Origin: Luidia sarsii
Lineage: Eukaryota > Echinodermata > Asteroidea > Paxillosida > Luidiidae
Assembly (NCBI GenBank): GCA_949987565.1
Contig: OX465118.1
Coordinates: 3,872,538-3,936,537 of the forward strand
Reading direction: 5' to 3'
DNA length: 64,000 nt
Shown: positions 42,135-53,768 of the stretch, piece by piece
How positions within the stretch are numbered: the first letter of the stretch is position 1
Layout: each line of letters opens with the position of its first letter
The notes under the pieces: generated by a model
Database searches by the model: none
The model's input: the letters and a program-made list of their open reading frames with translations, nothing else
What the model was told of the DNA's origin: nothing
Translations under genes and position numbers: made by a program

Positions 42135-42381
42135 TGTGTTCCTGGTCAGAGTTATGAAGCGTATTACAAGTATACTGTATGAACGTGCGCTAATAACCTG
42201 GGTTAAAAAGAAAAGAAGAAAGAAACCAGAGATAAACTGAATAAGCGAAATACTCTGGAACAACCCTATGGTTATTTCATCTATGAATTAAACAACACGT
42301 AACTATAAAAAACATCGTGTTCCTGGTCAGCGTTATGAAGCGTATTACAAGATGTACTGTATGAACGTGCGCTAATAATTA
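42135..42381. repeat. Direct repeat of about 64 bp, 182 bp apart
   Basis: GTGTTCCTGGTCAGAGTTAT...GAACGTGCGCTAATAA at 42135-42198 recurs with few changes at 42317-42381. Confidence 0.8.
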
Positions 42382-43199
42382 ATTAAGTTCAGCAACGCAC
42401 GACCACTCAAAGTTGATATCTGTCTTCCTGAGTAGGCATGTCGATAAGCTGAATATGGGAAGGGCGAAAACCCTGCGAAAAAAAACCTTTGTTGGGAAAA
42501 AATCTGGGGAAATTCCCTTCCGGCTCCATTAATCAATGGCAACCAAGTATATAACTCCGTAAGTCAGCATAGCCTGCAAATTTCGTGAATTCCCTATTGG
42601 TGGCAGAAGGGGAGGTGGAGGAAATGAACGTGCGTGCTCGTGTATGAACAACAGCGTGTTGCTGCTGATGTGCACGTGCTAGGGCTAGAATGCAAGGCTA
42701 GAATGCCTATTCTACACCGCACCCTTATTTACGTATTTACTAATGCCTTCCATATTCAAATTTCCATATTCAAAGTGGTGTTCCCACTTCTTGCCATATA
42801 AACAACTTTTACCTGGTATACTAATAAGGCAGGCAACTACAATTACAGTTGTACTGAAGATGGATACACAAAGCCGAGAACAAGTTGCTGCAAATATCCC
42901 ATTCCTTAGTGCCGACAAGTGAAACGGTACAATGCTTGCAGAGAAGCTGTTATATTGAGAGCATGAACAATCATGTGTGCATTGCCCAACTGGCACAGAT
43001 TCGTTGTGCAATTCTGCTTAGTGATATGCTTTTTGCCTGCAATTAGTTTTCGCTCCCCAAAATAAATAAAATGCAAACGTGGGAGAATGTCAGACCAATT
43101 TATGGTATAGACTCGGGCAGCATGTTACGTGTGGCATGTAGCCCCTCCTCTATTCTCTCCCTGATCTGCTTATCAGGAGCAAAAACAGATCATGAGTAA
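42382..43199. other. Intronic sequence, no gene recognised
   Basis: Short ORFs only. Confidence 0.4.
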
Positions 43200-45355
43200 T
43201 CTGTGCTGTACATGGCGGCTACGGAGTTGCCGTCACAGTGTTGGGACCATGGCTTCCAGTCATGCGCCTCGCAAGCCGCTCCACAACAGTGTCCTTCCCT
43301 TGCTCCATGGACCTTCATAATGGGCTGCGTGACACGCTGCGACTGGCCGAGTAGATAATGCTGTCCCCTTTGATCCATGTTCACAAATCTCCTTTGGTTA
43401 CAAGCAGTAAACACAAAAAGGGGGAACACTAGAAGAAACATTGCTACATACTGTATATAATGTTCACTTGCCTGTACCTCCGCAGTGGAGGGGCACCATG
43501 TGGGTGAATATAAGCCTGGATGGACCTCCACCGGCCCATTGATTAAACTTGGAATTTGGGACACCATAATTAGAGGCCTCCATGTTCACCCAAATCCGGA
43601 AACGATGGGGGCTGAAAAAGCCAGAGGCAACCCGATGCCCTTTGTGCATGTTTGGAGGACACAGCGAAACTGGTGGGAAGTTAAAGGAGAACCATCTTAC
43701 TAATGAACAAAAAAGGTAACCCGTGGAGACCGCAGACCAGGAAGTCCTGTTCTTTTGAAAACGCAAATTAACGGACTTGCCTCTATGGTTCGGTCATACA
43801 TGTAATTGTACGGGCCGAATCGTCCACTGGACATGGCGAGAGGCCACAATGTGAGAACAACCTCAGTTTCTGACGGGCAGTTAATTCACCCAACTGCATA
43901 ACCAGACAAAAAAAAGCTAGTTGAAATACTGTTTAAACGAGGGTGGCCTCGAATTATGGATATGCCAGACCCCCTACTTTGTGGCAAAGCATTAGCAGGG
44001 TCTTCTGTGACTGGGTACCGAGCCTCTGGTGTGGGTGCTTCTCCATAATTATTTCCCTTAATCCTTGGACCAAGAAGTTGTTCGTTTGGTCGGACAACCC
44101 ATGAACCTTATGTGCATAGGCCACCGCTGCAAGTTAAATTCTGATATACATGTATGTAGTAGCGTGGCAAAACCGTCTAATGGGAGATGAGTAATAAAGG
44201 AGATTATGTGGTTGCTAAAACCGGCCAAAGCGACGGACGACCAGCATGCTGCCGAAACTACTGGAATTGTGTAATTCCGCACGAATATGCTGCCCCCATA
44301 CTCATAGTTAAGCCATTATTGCTGTGTGTGGGCGCCAGTGTTCTCTGTCTATAGCTCCCAAGGAATGCAGGGATTGGTATCCCTTGCGCAGCTGCCGACG
44401 GAGCGAGTCAGAGGAAGCGAGATATCTTCAACTGGAAAAGAGACGCTGAGGCAACGCAGCACCAAGTAATGGACAAAGAGCCACGTGATCTCTGCTTACA
44501 AATATGACAACGACCGCCACATTGTCAGAACTTGGATGATGACGCGTTGCCGTGTGGGCTATGCCCCCAGACCGTTATGGCTACGACCTCAGGGAATGGA
44601 ACAAAAAATCCAAAACAAAATCCAAAACAAAAAATGTTGGAATGTCTGGAGGGAATGGAACAAAGGAGGCCCGGGGCTGCGAGCCACTGCCCATTGTAGA
44701 GTTCCCGAACCCGTCCCCCACAATGTCTGTAAAGAACTGCATATTAGGGTCCAGCACCCAATAATGGATAACAAGGACCGAGGCGGACGTTTTTTTTTTC
44801 TTCAAAAAGTGTATCATCAGGAGCCACGGATAATGCCTATGAGTAGGTTCAACCACCTTGGTTCACCATGGGTTCAACTGTTTTATCCTCAGCTTGCGGT
44901 AACCGCAAACTTCCACATGTATGTATAAAAGACTCAAGCACTGTTTTGTATAATAAGTGGCAAGTGACCCTCCTACAAAAAGAAAATCATCGGTGTAATT
45001 AGATATACCTCCAAGGCCAAATACGTCGAAAATGGAGAAAGAATCAATTAAGCCGGTGCAAAGGAAGCTCCAACGGGAGGGCCTTATCCACACAATCTTG
45101 TCCTAGAACTTACTTCCCAAAGACAAAAATCGCTAGTGTGAATAGGTGAGAGGCGGAATGCCCATTTGATATTCGCCTTAGCAAGGAAGGAGCCCTTTCC
45201 TGCCCTCATAACCAAATCTCACGAGTCATAAAAAGTGGTAAGCGAACTGAGCAGTGTCTTATCAATACCGTCATTGACTGAACCCGAGTCTGGGTATAAC
45301 AAATGATGGATTAGTCTAAAGGAGCACAGCTCTGCTTTGGTATACCAAGTCTATC
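43200..45355 (-). pseudogene. Second Ngaro-like YR retrotransposon relic (RT, RNase H, recombinase, SGNH)
   Basis: From 45355 the minus strand reads RLIHHLLYPDSGSVNDGID, then GKGSFLAKANIKWAFRLSPI (first RT catalytic block) and, in other frames, SNYTDDFLFVGGSL (YxDD). FFTDIVGDGFGNS near 44700 and DNVAVVVI near 44520 fit RNase H. Near 43600 HRFRIWVNMEASNYGVPNSK is the recombinase His-x-x-Arg box, and after a shift AYIHP near 43510 keeps a Tyr. Further on WIKGDSIIYSASRS (43340-43375) is block I of an SGNH hydrolase. Stops and frameshifts are frequent. The domain order matches the element at 12-15 kb. Confidence 0.72.
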
Positions 45356-45487
45356 AAATTGGAAGGGTAATATACAAAAATGTTGCAAACTGCTTACTGA
45401 CTAAAATTACCAAAATGTAAATGTTAAAATTTATTGGGCCTGACGTTTCGATCCTAGCGGGACCTTTCTCAAAGGCAAATTGGAAGG
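45356..45487 (-). mobile_element. 110-bp PLE end insertion with 11-bp target duplication
   Basis: AAATTGGAAGG at 45356-45366 and 45477-45487 flanks only the terminal repeat (45367-45476), from GCCTTTGAGAAAGG to ATTTTTGTATATTAC on the minus strand. It is a severely 5'-truncated insertion. Confidence 0.88.
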
Positions 45488-45578
45488 ATGGTAAATAAGC
45501 CAGCCATACGTCCTATTTAAGGGGACCTCTTTTTCTAGTTTCTCCATCAAGGGCCGCGTGTGTGCATTGCCTTACGGA

Positions 45579-45818
45579 CTACAGGTTTGATGCGTCCCGA
45601 GACAACACAGGTCTCGAGGCAACACAGGTTAGCAGCAAGTCATGGATCTGGTCCGGGGACAACTGGGTGCGTTCTATCAGTGTAGGGTCATGCGTGAGTC
45701 TTTCCTTAGTTAACAAACAGGCCTCGCCTGTGGGGACATTGGTGAATAGGGAAACTACATCAAAGCTGACCAGCAAATCAGTGGGTTTGAGTGTGAGTTT
45801 CTTAGTGACACGCTTCCC
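45579..45818 (-). pseudogene. PLE RT fragment (third type)
   Basis: Minus strand reads KPTDLLVSFDVVSLFTNVPT, the PLE block with the first catalytic Asp, followed by RLTHDPTLIERTQLSPDQI. It is not the same family as copy 4 (which reads GTIDVSSLYTNIPLEEG). The edges run into the LINE on the other strand. Confidence 0.75.
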
Positions 45819-45837
45819 ATGGAAGAGGAGCTCGGCA

Positions 45838-47361
45838 AAAGTACTAAAGATTGGAAAGCCTGCGCTGCTCAAGCCCCTGCAAGAATTGCACTGCCAATGC
45901 TGGGAGGAGGGCCACATCCCCCAGGACATGCATGACGCTAACATCATCACCCTGTACAAGAACAAGGGGGACAGAAATGATTGTAACAGCTACCGTGTAA
46001 TCTCTCTCCTCCGCTTCTTGAGGAAGGTCTTCGCCCAGGTCGTCCTAACACGCCTGTAGATCCTCGCCTCCCGTGTCTACCCGGAGTGCCAGTGCTGCTT
46101 CTGTGCTGGCAGGTCAACGGTGGATATGCTCTTCTCACTGCTCCAACTCCAAGAGAAGTGCCAAGAGCAGCAGATGCCTTTCTACCTCGCCTTCATTAAC
46201 CTGACAAAGGCATTTGACCTGGTCAGCTGGACCAGTTTCTTCAGGCTTCTTTAGAAGATTGGCTGTCCCCACATCTCGCTGTTGTTACCTCGTTTCACAA
46301 GATATGCAAAGCACAGTCTGCTTCAATGGCATTACGTCTGAGGCCTTCCCTGTCAGCAGTGGGGTTGCGACGCTCTTTGGCATATTCTTCTCGATACTCC
46401 TCCAGTATGCCTTCAAGGACTGCAGCGAGGGTGTGTACATCCAGACTAGGGCTGACGGCAGGCTCTTGAACATCGCCCGACTCCGTGCTAAGACCAAGGT
46501 GACAGAGGTTCTCATCTGCGAGATGCTCTTTGCTGATGATGCTGCTTTGACGTCACATGTACAGAAGGTATACAGCAGCTTGTCAGTCGCCTCTCCCACG
46601 CCTGCAAGGAGTTTGGACTAACCATCAGTCTCAAGAAGACAAAAGTCATGGCGCAGGGCACAGACCGCCCCCCAACCATCACCATTGACGGGCAAGTACT
46701 GGATGCTGTTGAGCAATTCACCTACATGTGTGTACCTAGGGTCCATCATTTCAAGTTCGCTTACCCTAGAAGTGGAGGTGAACAGCAGGATTGCCAAGGC
46801 TGCTGCAGTTATGGCGTAGCTGAACCAGAGAGTCTGGAACAACTCTAGCTTCACGGAGAAGACCAAGCCGCGTGCCTTCCAGGCCTGTGTGCTCAGTACC
46901 CTCCTCTACAGTAATGTAGCTTGGACTACATGTACCTATGCAAGGCAGGAGAAGAAGCTCAACAGCTTCCACTTGAGGTGTCTGTGACGTATCTTGCGCA
47001 TTCGCTGGAAGGACAAGGTGCCAAACACTGAGGTTCTGGAGCGAACCAGGATGAACAGCATGCTTGCCATCCTCTGGGAGAGATACCTGCAATGGTCTGG
47101 CCATGTCAGACGGATGGATCCTGGCCACATCCCCAAGGATCCCCTGTACGGCAAACTAGCTAAGGGTACACGACCAATTGGGCACCCGCATCTCCACTTC
47201 AGGGACGTCTGTAAGAGGAACCTGAAGCTCTGTGGCATCGACATCGCCTCACGGGAGACGCTGGCTGAAGATCGCCCATCCTGGCACTCCACTGTGAGGA
47301 AAGGCGTGCGGACAGCCGAGGCTATGAGAAATGCGGCTCTCGCAAAGAAAACAGTGTACAT
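45838..47361 (+). pseudogene. LINE-B reverse transcriptase and C-terminal region
   Basis: Successive frames read ANIITLYKNKGDRNDCNSYR, then GRSTVDMLFSLLQLQEKC, YLAFINLTKAFDLVSW (first catalytic block) and GVYIQTRADGRLLNIARLRA. EMLFADDAALTSH at about 46525 is the FADD catalytic motif, followed by GQVLDAVEQFTYM. The last ORF (46994-47368) reads RIRWKDKVPNTEVLERT, WSGHVRRMDPGHIPKDPLYG and HFRDVCKRNLKLCGID, the characteristic tail of this family. Several frameshifts and stops disrupt it. Confidence 0.85.
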
Positions 47362-47436
47362 ACCGTAAAATCCCAGGGATATAATGCACACTCGTGTATA
47401 ATGCGCACCCCCAACTTTCGCCTTCACCGAGAGGAA

Positions 47437-47930
47437 AAGTTACCTCGCCGTTGGAAAAATCAAACAAGGAAAACTTGAAAATCCCACAGTGGGAAGGATG
47501 ATCGCTCTCCGAATAAAAACATCTATTTGAGCCCAAGTTACCTCGCCGTTAGAAAACCAAACACGGAAAACTTGAAAATTCCACAGCGGGAAGGATGATC
47601 GCTCTCCGAATAAAAACATCCATTTGAGCCCAAGTTACCTCGCCGTGGGAAAAACCAAGCACTGAAAACTTGAAAATCTCACAGCAGGAAGGATGATCGC
47701 TCTCCGAATAAAAACATCCATTCGAGCCCAAGTTACCTCGCCGTGGGAAAAACCAAGCACGGAATACTTGAAAATCTCACAGCGGGAAGGATGATCGCCC
47801 TCTGATTAAAAACATCTATTTTAATTTTGAGCCCAAGTTACCTCGCAGTGGGGAAAAACGGAGAGTTTGCATTGGGAAGGATGATGGACAGCTCCAATGA
47901 AAAACGAGAAGTATATGTCTGTTGTGAAAC
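47437..47930. repeat. Tandem repeat of 96-104 bp, about five copies
   Basis: Units start AAGTTACCTCGCCGTTGGAA or a close variant at about 47437, 47535, 47631, 47731 and 47835, each with GGGAAGGATGATCGCTCTCC. A related unit occurs at 50660-50760, close to the other end of the element. Confidence 0.85.
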
Positions 47931-48763
47931 AGAGCATAGAGCTTTTCCGCTTCTGTTTTTAACAAGTCATAGAATAGCCCCATTCCTACTCCAAAACGCA
48001 TGTACATATTTTGTGCACAAAGCCTATGGGACTTGAGTGTGGCATTCAAAAATTCATAATAATTATAAACAATGGTCCTTTGGTTCTAAACTTTAGATTT
48101 GGAATGTCTAGCACGATAGCTAACTACATACCAAATTTTGAGATGATCGGCCAATGCCTTATATGTGTTTTCAAATTGCACGTTTTTATGATGTCATGAT
48201 TGCGTAACGACATTTTTGCTCCGGAAGGTGTTTCTAAACCATGTCCCCAATAGATATCAAAGAAAAAATGAAAAAAATCTCGCTCCGTTGGCCAAATATG
48301 CTCATTTCAATGTGTAAATCTGAAAAGTTCATGACCTCATGAATATATTCATGAGATGACGTCACGTTCAATTGATGGCAATTTTTGGATACACCTTTTC
48401 CCAACTTAGATACAGTGCAAAGTTGAAACCAAACAAACTCGTACTTTTGCTTTTAAAGAAGAATGAAACCCAGAGAAAATAGTTGGCTTATCTCTTTGGT
48501 TGATAAAACCAACCTACAATTACCCATGTGCAACTCACCTACGAGTTTCATAAAGAGGGAAAAATCATGGAATTCGGTGGTCGAATTCGCGTTCCCTGTA
48601 CCCGCCATGTTTTCGAAATTCCCGCCAGGTCACTGCGGGGGGTATGACATAATGACGGGCTACCCCCGCATGGGCCAGGACGGACGTATCCCTACAAGTA
48701 ACATGTGTGTACAACACATGTATACTGCGTGCAGTTTGTATACACTTGCGAGCATGAACGATA

Positions 48764-49021
48764 ATGTACTGCCAGGCTTTTGGTTGTAACAATGCCAGCG
48801 GAAAAAAGCTAGGGAAATCTGTCCATGCAGTTCCTAACAAGGCCAAGAGATATGAGTTGTTTGGGAAGTGGGCTGCGGCCATAAAAGTAGAAACATTTCT
48901 CAATGTCGGCTACAAATATAGTCGAAATGACGTGATTTGTAGCGATCACTTCACGGAGGAGTTGGGATCGAGGTTGACTTGCGGGCCAAACTCACCGGCT
49001 CGAAGCCGAGAAATATACTGA
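48764..49021 (+). CDS. THAP zinc-finger domain of Kolobok-like element A
   Basis: An 85-codon ORF reads YCQAFGCNNASGKKLGKSVH, then FGKWAAAIKVETFLNVGYKY and NDVICSDHFTEELGSRL. This gives the C-x4-C...C-x2-H zinc ligands of the THAP fold (C2CH), the invariant Trp and a KFxx-type core. The usual SFH.FP is altered to SVHAVP. THAP domains recognise element ends in P and Kolobok transposases. The ORF ends soon after the domain, so an exon or truncated protein is likely. Confidence 0.83.
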   Translation: MYCQAFGCNNASGKKLGKSVHAVPNKAKRYELFGKWAAAIKVETFLNVGYKYSRNDVICSDHFTEELGSRLTCGPNSPARSREIY

Positions 49022-49795
49022 AAGAACATGCCGTTCCTTCAGTATTTTCACATCGACCAGCGGTGGCATCACGTTCATCGACAGCTTCACGAATTGCCGC
49101 ATTGGAATCCAGAAAGCTGAGTTAATTTTGATGTTTTTCCTGTATGATACGATCGACTTTTGATGTATGTTTTCGTTTCGGTCCTAGCGTGATTTTTCTC
49201 ACATGCACGTTCTGCCTAGTCTTTCTTGCAGACCGCTTATCTGTAACTCATGGAGGGTAAACTCCATGGATATACATGTATTGTACCAATTACCATGGAG
49301 GAAGAAGGGGGGATATACGTACCGTGTTGTATTTTTATTTGTGCTGCAACAAGAACATGGAGCTAGGCCTAATTTACACGTTATCGGAACGCGACTCCAG
49401 TCGCCCACACTGTTTATTCCCTGGTCGCTGACCGCAACTCCTGTCACCCAGCGCTATTGTGTGCATAGCATACGCTGGGAAGTGCATGACCCCTGACCCC
49501 CACTAAGCTCCACACAGCTTCGCTAACGTGTACAACTGAAATCTCTCCAAAACATCGACCATCTCTTGAATCATTTCTCGTATTTTCCTATTAAAATTAC
49601 GCGAGCTGAAACAAAAGCCGGACACAGTGGGCTCCCAGTCATAGTTGTCGGACCTTTATTAAACTCAGCCCCTGGTGTATAAGTTATTTTAGGCCTACTT
49701 GTTTAGCTGTTATAACAGGGCGCCATTCGGCGAAGATCAAGAAAACAGAGAACCAAAATTGCGCAGCGTTTATTTTGTTACAGATACCAACGTAA

Positions 49796-49945
49796 TGTAC
49801 ACGTGTACAGTAGTACATTACAAGTTGGACAACGTGTACATTGTACACGTGTACAGTACAGTAGTAGTGTGTACATGTACTGTACATTACATGTAGTACA
49901 CAACGTGTACATTGTACGTGCACTGTACATGTACAGTCCGTGCAA
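49796..49945. repeat. GTAC/ACGTGTAC palindromic tract
   Basis: Repeated self-complementary words such as GTACATGTAC, ACGTGTACATTGTACACGTG and TGTACATTACATG cluster here, within the Kolobok-like element. Confidence 0.7.
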
Positions 49946-50930
49946 CGTATGCAATCAGGAAGCCGTGAAAGTGTTTGTAGATCAAGACTATACGCAATCC
50001 CCAAGAATAATTCAAATAATGACCAAAGTGAAAAACAATAAATCTGCAAAGGATTATAAGACTCCGCCGTGATGTCATACCCCCGCAGTGACCTTCCGGG
50101 AATTTCGAAAGCATGGCGGGTTGAGGGAACGCGAATTCGACCACCGAATTCCATGATTTTTCCCTCTTTATGAAACTCGTAGGTGAGTTGCACATGGGTA
50201 ATTGTAGGTTGGTTTTATCAACCAAAGAGATAAGCCAACTATTTTCTCTGGGTTTCATTCTTCTTTAATGGATTTTGAAATTTGCCCCTTTAAAGCAATG
50301 TCACATGACACGTGATGATGTCATGATGATATCAAGGTGTTTAGGATCAATTTCAGCATGGGCTTCATGCATTTGCCACGTTTGAAAAAAATCCAAGTCT
50401 GTTCAATGACCAAAGTCGTGCTTACAAAATCCCTGTGCATTGTCTACGGGCTTTTGGGGAGAAGAAGAAGAAGAAAACAAAAAATCAGAACAAAGGATAT
50501 AGCTTTTCCGCTTCCCTGGAAGCGGCGGAAAAGCTAAAAAAATGTGATACAATGTAACGATACATCAGTTTCCATAAAAAGTGTCCAGACTGAACAAAAT
50601 GCACATCCATGGTGGCTTCACAGATATGCCTCCATTTGTTTTGTTTAAAAAAAAAAAATTGGGAAGGTTGATCAGGGAGGATCACCCTCCTAATAAAAGA
50701 AAATCAATTTGAGCCCAAGTAACCTCGTGGAAAAAAAAAGAGAGTTTGCAATGGGGACAATGATTGACAGCCCCATTGTTAAAATGTTATACAATATAAG
50801 GTCGGCTTCTGTTTGATAACTGAAACCAATACTGGCAGGACATCGTTGTACCTATGTGTAATGCGCACCCCCAACTTTTGATTTCTACCGCAGTGAAAAA
50901 AGGTGTGCATTATACCCAGGATTTTACGGT

Positions 50931-50972
50931 ACATGTATGCCCCAAGTGCGACAGAGACTGCCACTCACGGGT
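50931..50972 (+). pseudogene. LINE-B C-terminal zinc finger and stop
   Basis: In frame VHVCPKCDRDCHSRVGLLSH it carries a C-x2-C ... H-type finger followed by TRKCNNK and TGA. It continues the LINE-B tail after the TIR element, with a one-base frame offset. Confidence 0.78.
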
Positions 50973-50990
50973 GGGGCTGCTCAGCCACAC

Positions 50991-53688
50991 CCGGAAGTGC
51001 AATAACAAATGAGACTCAGGGAGACGGAAGGATGCCAACAAAGGACTGATTACATCAACATTATTCTCTCGTTGGCAGCCGTAAATAGTGCTAGGGCACT
51101 ATTTAACACTATGTTAAGGGAGAGGTTTGGCTTTGTCCTCCACGCTCAGATCTGTCAGACGACACATACACTTGGTTATTGTTTGAAACAACCGGAAATT
51201 GAATGTGTAAAACATAGCTTCAAATTATTGAAGCGATTATGGGGAGTGATTCGATCTGATCCCAAGGTTGGCATGCGATAGTTAGCTCAGGGGCCAAACT
51301 GCGTTCTCATTTATTTTTTATTTTTTTTAAGAGGTTTTTTTTTTATAGTTTTTGTAACCGACTACTATCACAATCCACATCAGTCACAATCATTATCATT
51401 CAGATAAGGGGTTAACCTAGGCCTATATAGTTCACCGGTCATCAACCCGGCTAGTTGATTGACCGCGGTGCATTGGAATGGTCCAAGGGGAGCTCAATAC
51501 AATGATGTACCAAAATTACTGTCACAACTAGAGGCCCAATAGCCAAGCCCTTACCTAGGTACCAATGATGTGATGGGCAACAATTTCTTCTGCATGCGGC
51601 GACATATGGAGCTTTTCATGCATGGATGTATTTAGTTTTTTCCCGAAGCTAGGTTAGTGCCATATGATCCTACATCTTACTGCGCGTGTGCTACTTTGGA
51701 ACCGCCCCCTGTTTAATTGTTGCGATTTTTCTTTGTTTCGATACAATGACGTACACTTATCGCAAACCAGTACCGCGTATTTCATAAGGTGTTTTCTCTT
51801 ATCCGTTGTCTTTATTCTGTGACTGTTATTTTGGTGGCAAGAGCTGGGGAGACGGGGGCTACAGGTCATCCCAGTGGGGAGTGTGCTCCACGTTTGGCAG
51901 GTTTTTGCTGGTAACGACGGGCAGTGCCTCTTTTCAACAGCGACTTTGTTAAATTACTCTTTATCAAACTTTGAATTTACAAATGAATTCAAATGAAATG
52001 CCAAGCACCCTCTTGTGCCGGTTGGGTTTATCCAACCCTATTTGCGAACTGTGGAAAACACGGCGTACCTGTAAATTTATTCTTAAGTAAAGTAATTTAG
52101 CCTTTCAATTTTAAGGCACATGACATTTTTCACACTTTTGCCTAGCACCCTCTCGTGCAAGAGGGGCTAGTGCACGAGAATGGTTGGCAAGCATGCCAGG
52201 GTTTGGGCCCAGGGTTGCTAAGCGTGGCAAGGAATTTGAGCAAGCATGCCCATTAGAATATGTGGAGAAATTGACTTGAAGCTGAAACTCGGATACAAAA
52301 TAGATCAGCGGCTTGAAATTTAATGCCAAGAAGTTAAACCTGTGTCTCAAAGTTTACTTTAAAGTTTACTCTGGGAATAATGATAATAAACATTGAACTT
52401 ATCAACAACTTGTCAATGGATCATGGAGAAAATAATGCCAAAGCGCGATCTTGGACTTTTACTTCCATACAGGGCATATTTAAAAATACGTGAACTGAGT
52501 TTGCAACTTGTTCTCCTTCAATGCGTTCATGCTTTTTGACTCCACAAACAACTAGACTAGACTATATAGTCTGATATCGTCTCATATAACATGTACACAT
52601 ACATATACATATATTGACTGGTTTACAAGATACAAAATTTGAAGTTAGTGTTATTTCCTTGAGAGAATTACGTTTTTTTTCTCCAAAAATCCCAAACCGC
52701 GAAATTAACTACCATACTTGTTTTGATTAATATATTTGGCACCCGACTGCATTAATAAAGATGAAATCTGTGTAGACAATTTGCAATGTTGCGGTTTATA
52801 CTGTAGCGTAACCGAGGGCCACGGCAAGAGACAAAGTAATAGAAGTAACACAAATTCAGGCCCACTAAATTTTAGAACTATTTATTCTACTAATTATCTT
52901 ACCTACAAATTACTATTACATGTACCTACATTATCTTAAGAGATTAATTTATCAATGAGTTATGTCCTTAGGGGTCGTAATATGATTCATTGATAAATAA
53001 TAAGCAGTTCATTAAATGTTGGAGTTGGGATAAGAGAATGCGAAAACCAAACTGGTCTTACTTTAGGATTACAGGACAAATCATAGGCGCAGATTGCCAA
53101 GGTTCGCCCTCACAGCCATCCCACTCAGCCACACCCAGCAGACTCACTGAGCTGAGGGCATGCACAAGCTTTTAAAGGGGATTAGGAGAGTCTACAACAA
53201 AAGAACTACTAAACAAAGGCAACAACAGAATTCAAGTGTGAGGAATTTCTGAAAGTTCTACCAACTTGGTGCCTAGAACTGGATTGATCCACCTCCTGCT
53301 CCAGGGGTGTGAGGGCAGCCAGTCCAACCCAATATAATGGGGGGGGGAAGGACTTCAGTGGAGGGGCCATATTTACTACAATACAATGGTGCGTCTTATA
53401 TGTTATCTTATTGTGAACATTTGGCAACTTTGCGGCTTATACTCTGTGCGGCTTTTATTCCAAAAATTAAAGTAGTCATATTGTGTGTCTCCTTTGCATT
53501 AGGGATTTTATCTTTTAGTACCGGTAATCAATTTAAATTGTTGCAGGTTCCAATTCAAAAATGGGATCACATATACAGTTGCATACATTAAGATTATATA
53601 CATGTACATCTACATGTAGGAGCTTTAAGAAAATTCAACTGCCATGGTGTGTTTGCCATAGTAAAGATATTATATTTTTTCATTGCAG
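50991..53688. other. Intronic sequence with minor repeats
   Basis: T-rich runs at 51310-51345. A short match to the PLE end (CAGGCCCACTAAATTTTAG) lies at 52858-52876. At 53380-53460 GTGCGTCTTATATG and GCGGCTTATACTCTGTGCGG resemble TIR ends of the CCGTAAA type. No gene recognised. Confidence 0.45.
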
Positions 53689-53768
53689 AGTGTCTGTAGA
53701 TGTGGAGCTACATCCGAACCTTTGCCTTTCACACAAATGGTTCATTATGTGTCTTGTACTGCTCTATG
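53689..53768 (+). CDS. USP53/USP54-like gene, exon (USP zinc-ribbon segment)
   Basis: Acceptor TTGCAG at 53683-53688, donor GTAAGT at 53769, 80 bases, entering in phase 0 and leaving two bases of a codon. It reads [20 protein letters not shown] and then VSCTAL. The CxCGATS.PLPF.QMVHY segment matches the USP53/USP54 family between the HQKFAM exon and the next exon. The pair of Cys here probably forms half of the structural zinc site. The leftover TG is completed by T of the exon at 63299. Confidence 0.92.

Larger units (their letters stand above)
48453..50268 (+). mobile_element. Kolobok-like element A, TTAA-flanked, 200-bp TIRs
   Basis: TTAA at 48453-48456 and 50265-50268 flanks ends AGAAGAATGAAACCCAGAG and its complement. 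The inverted repeats extend about 200 bp (48457-48660 and 50065-50264). A THAP domain ORF lies inside. TTAA targets plus a THAP domain are features of the Kolobok superfamily; piggyBac shares only TTAA. No catalytic transposase region was recognised in 49022-50064, so this copy is non-autonomous. Confidence 0.82.
47362..50930. mobile_element. TIR element with CCGTAAAATCC ends, inserted in LINE-B
   Basis: The left end ACCGTAAAATCCCAGGGATA is inverted at 50910-50930 (CCCAGGATTTTACGGT), and both sides show TATAATGCACAC and ATGCGCACCCCCAACTTT. ACAT or TACAT flanks both ends (47357-47361, 50930-50934). Internal tandem repeats and a nested Kolobok-like element fill it. No transposase of its own was recognised, so the superfamily is open. 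Confidence 0.78.
45838..50990 (+). mobile_element. LINE-B non-LTR retrotransposon, split by a TIR element
   Basis: RT and C-terminal domain lie at 45838-47361 and the terminal zinc finger plus stop at 50931-50972. Between them sits the element 47362-50930. The 5' end is truncated. The clade was not assigned. Confidence 0.82.
39039..53688 (+). other. USP53/54-like gene, intron of 14.7 kb
   Basis: Starts GTAAGT and ends TTGCAG. It contains a MITE, a Ngaro-like relic and the triple-nested LINE/TIR/Kolobok series. Confidence 0.8.

Noticed and set aside
48764..49021. Host THAP-domain gene
   Set aside because: It sits inside a TTAA-flanked element with 200-bp TIRs and has sister copies at 54.1 and 54.7 kb, so it is transposon-encoded.
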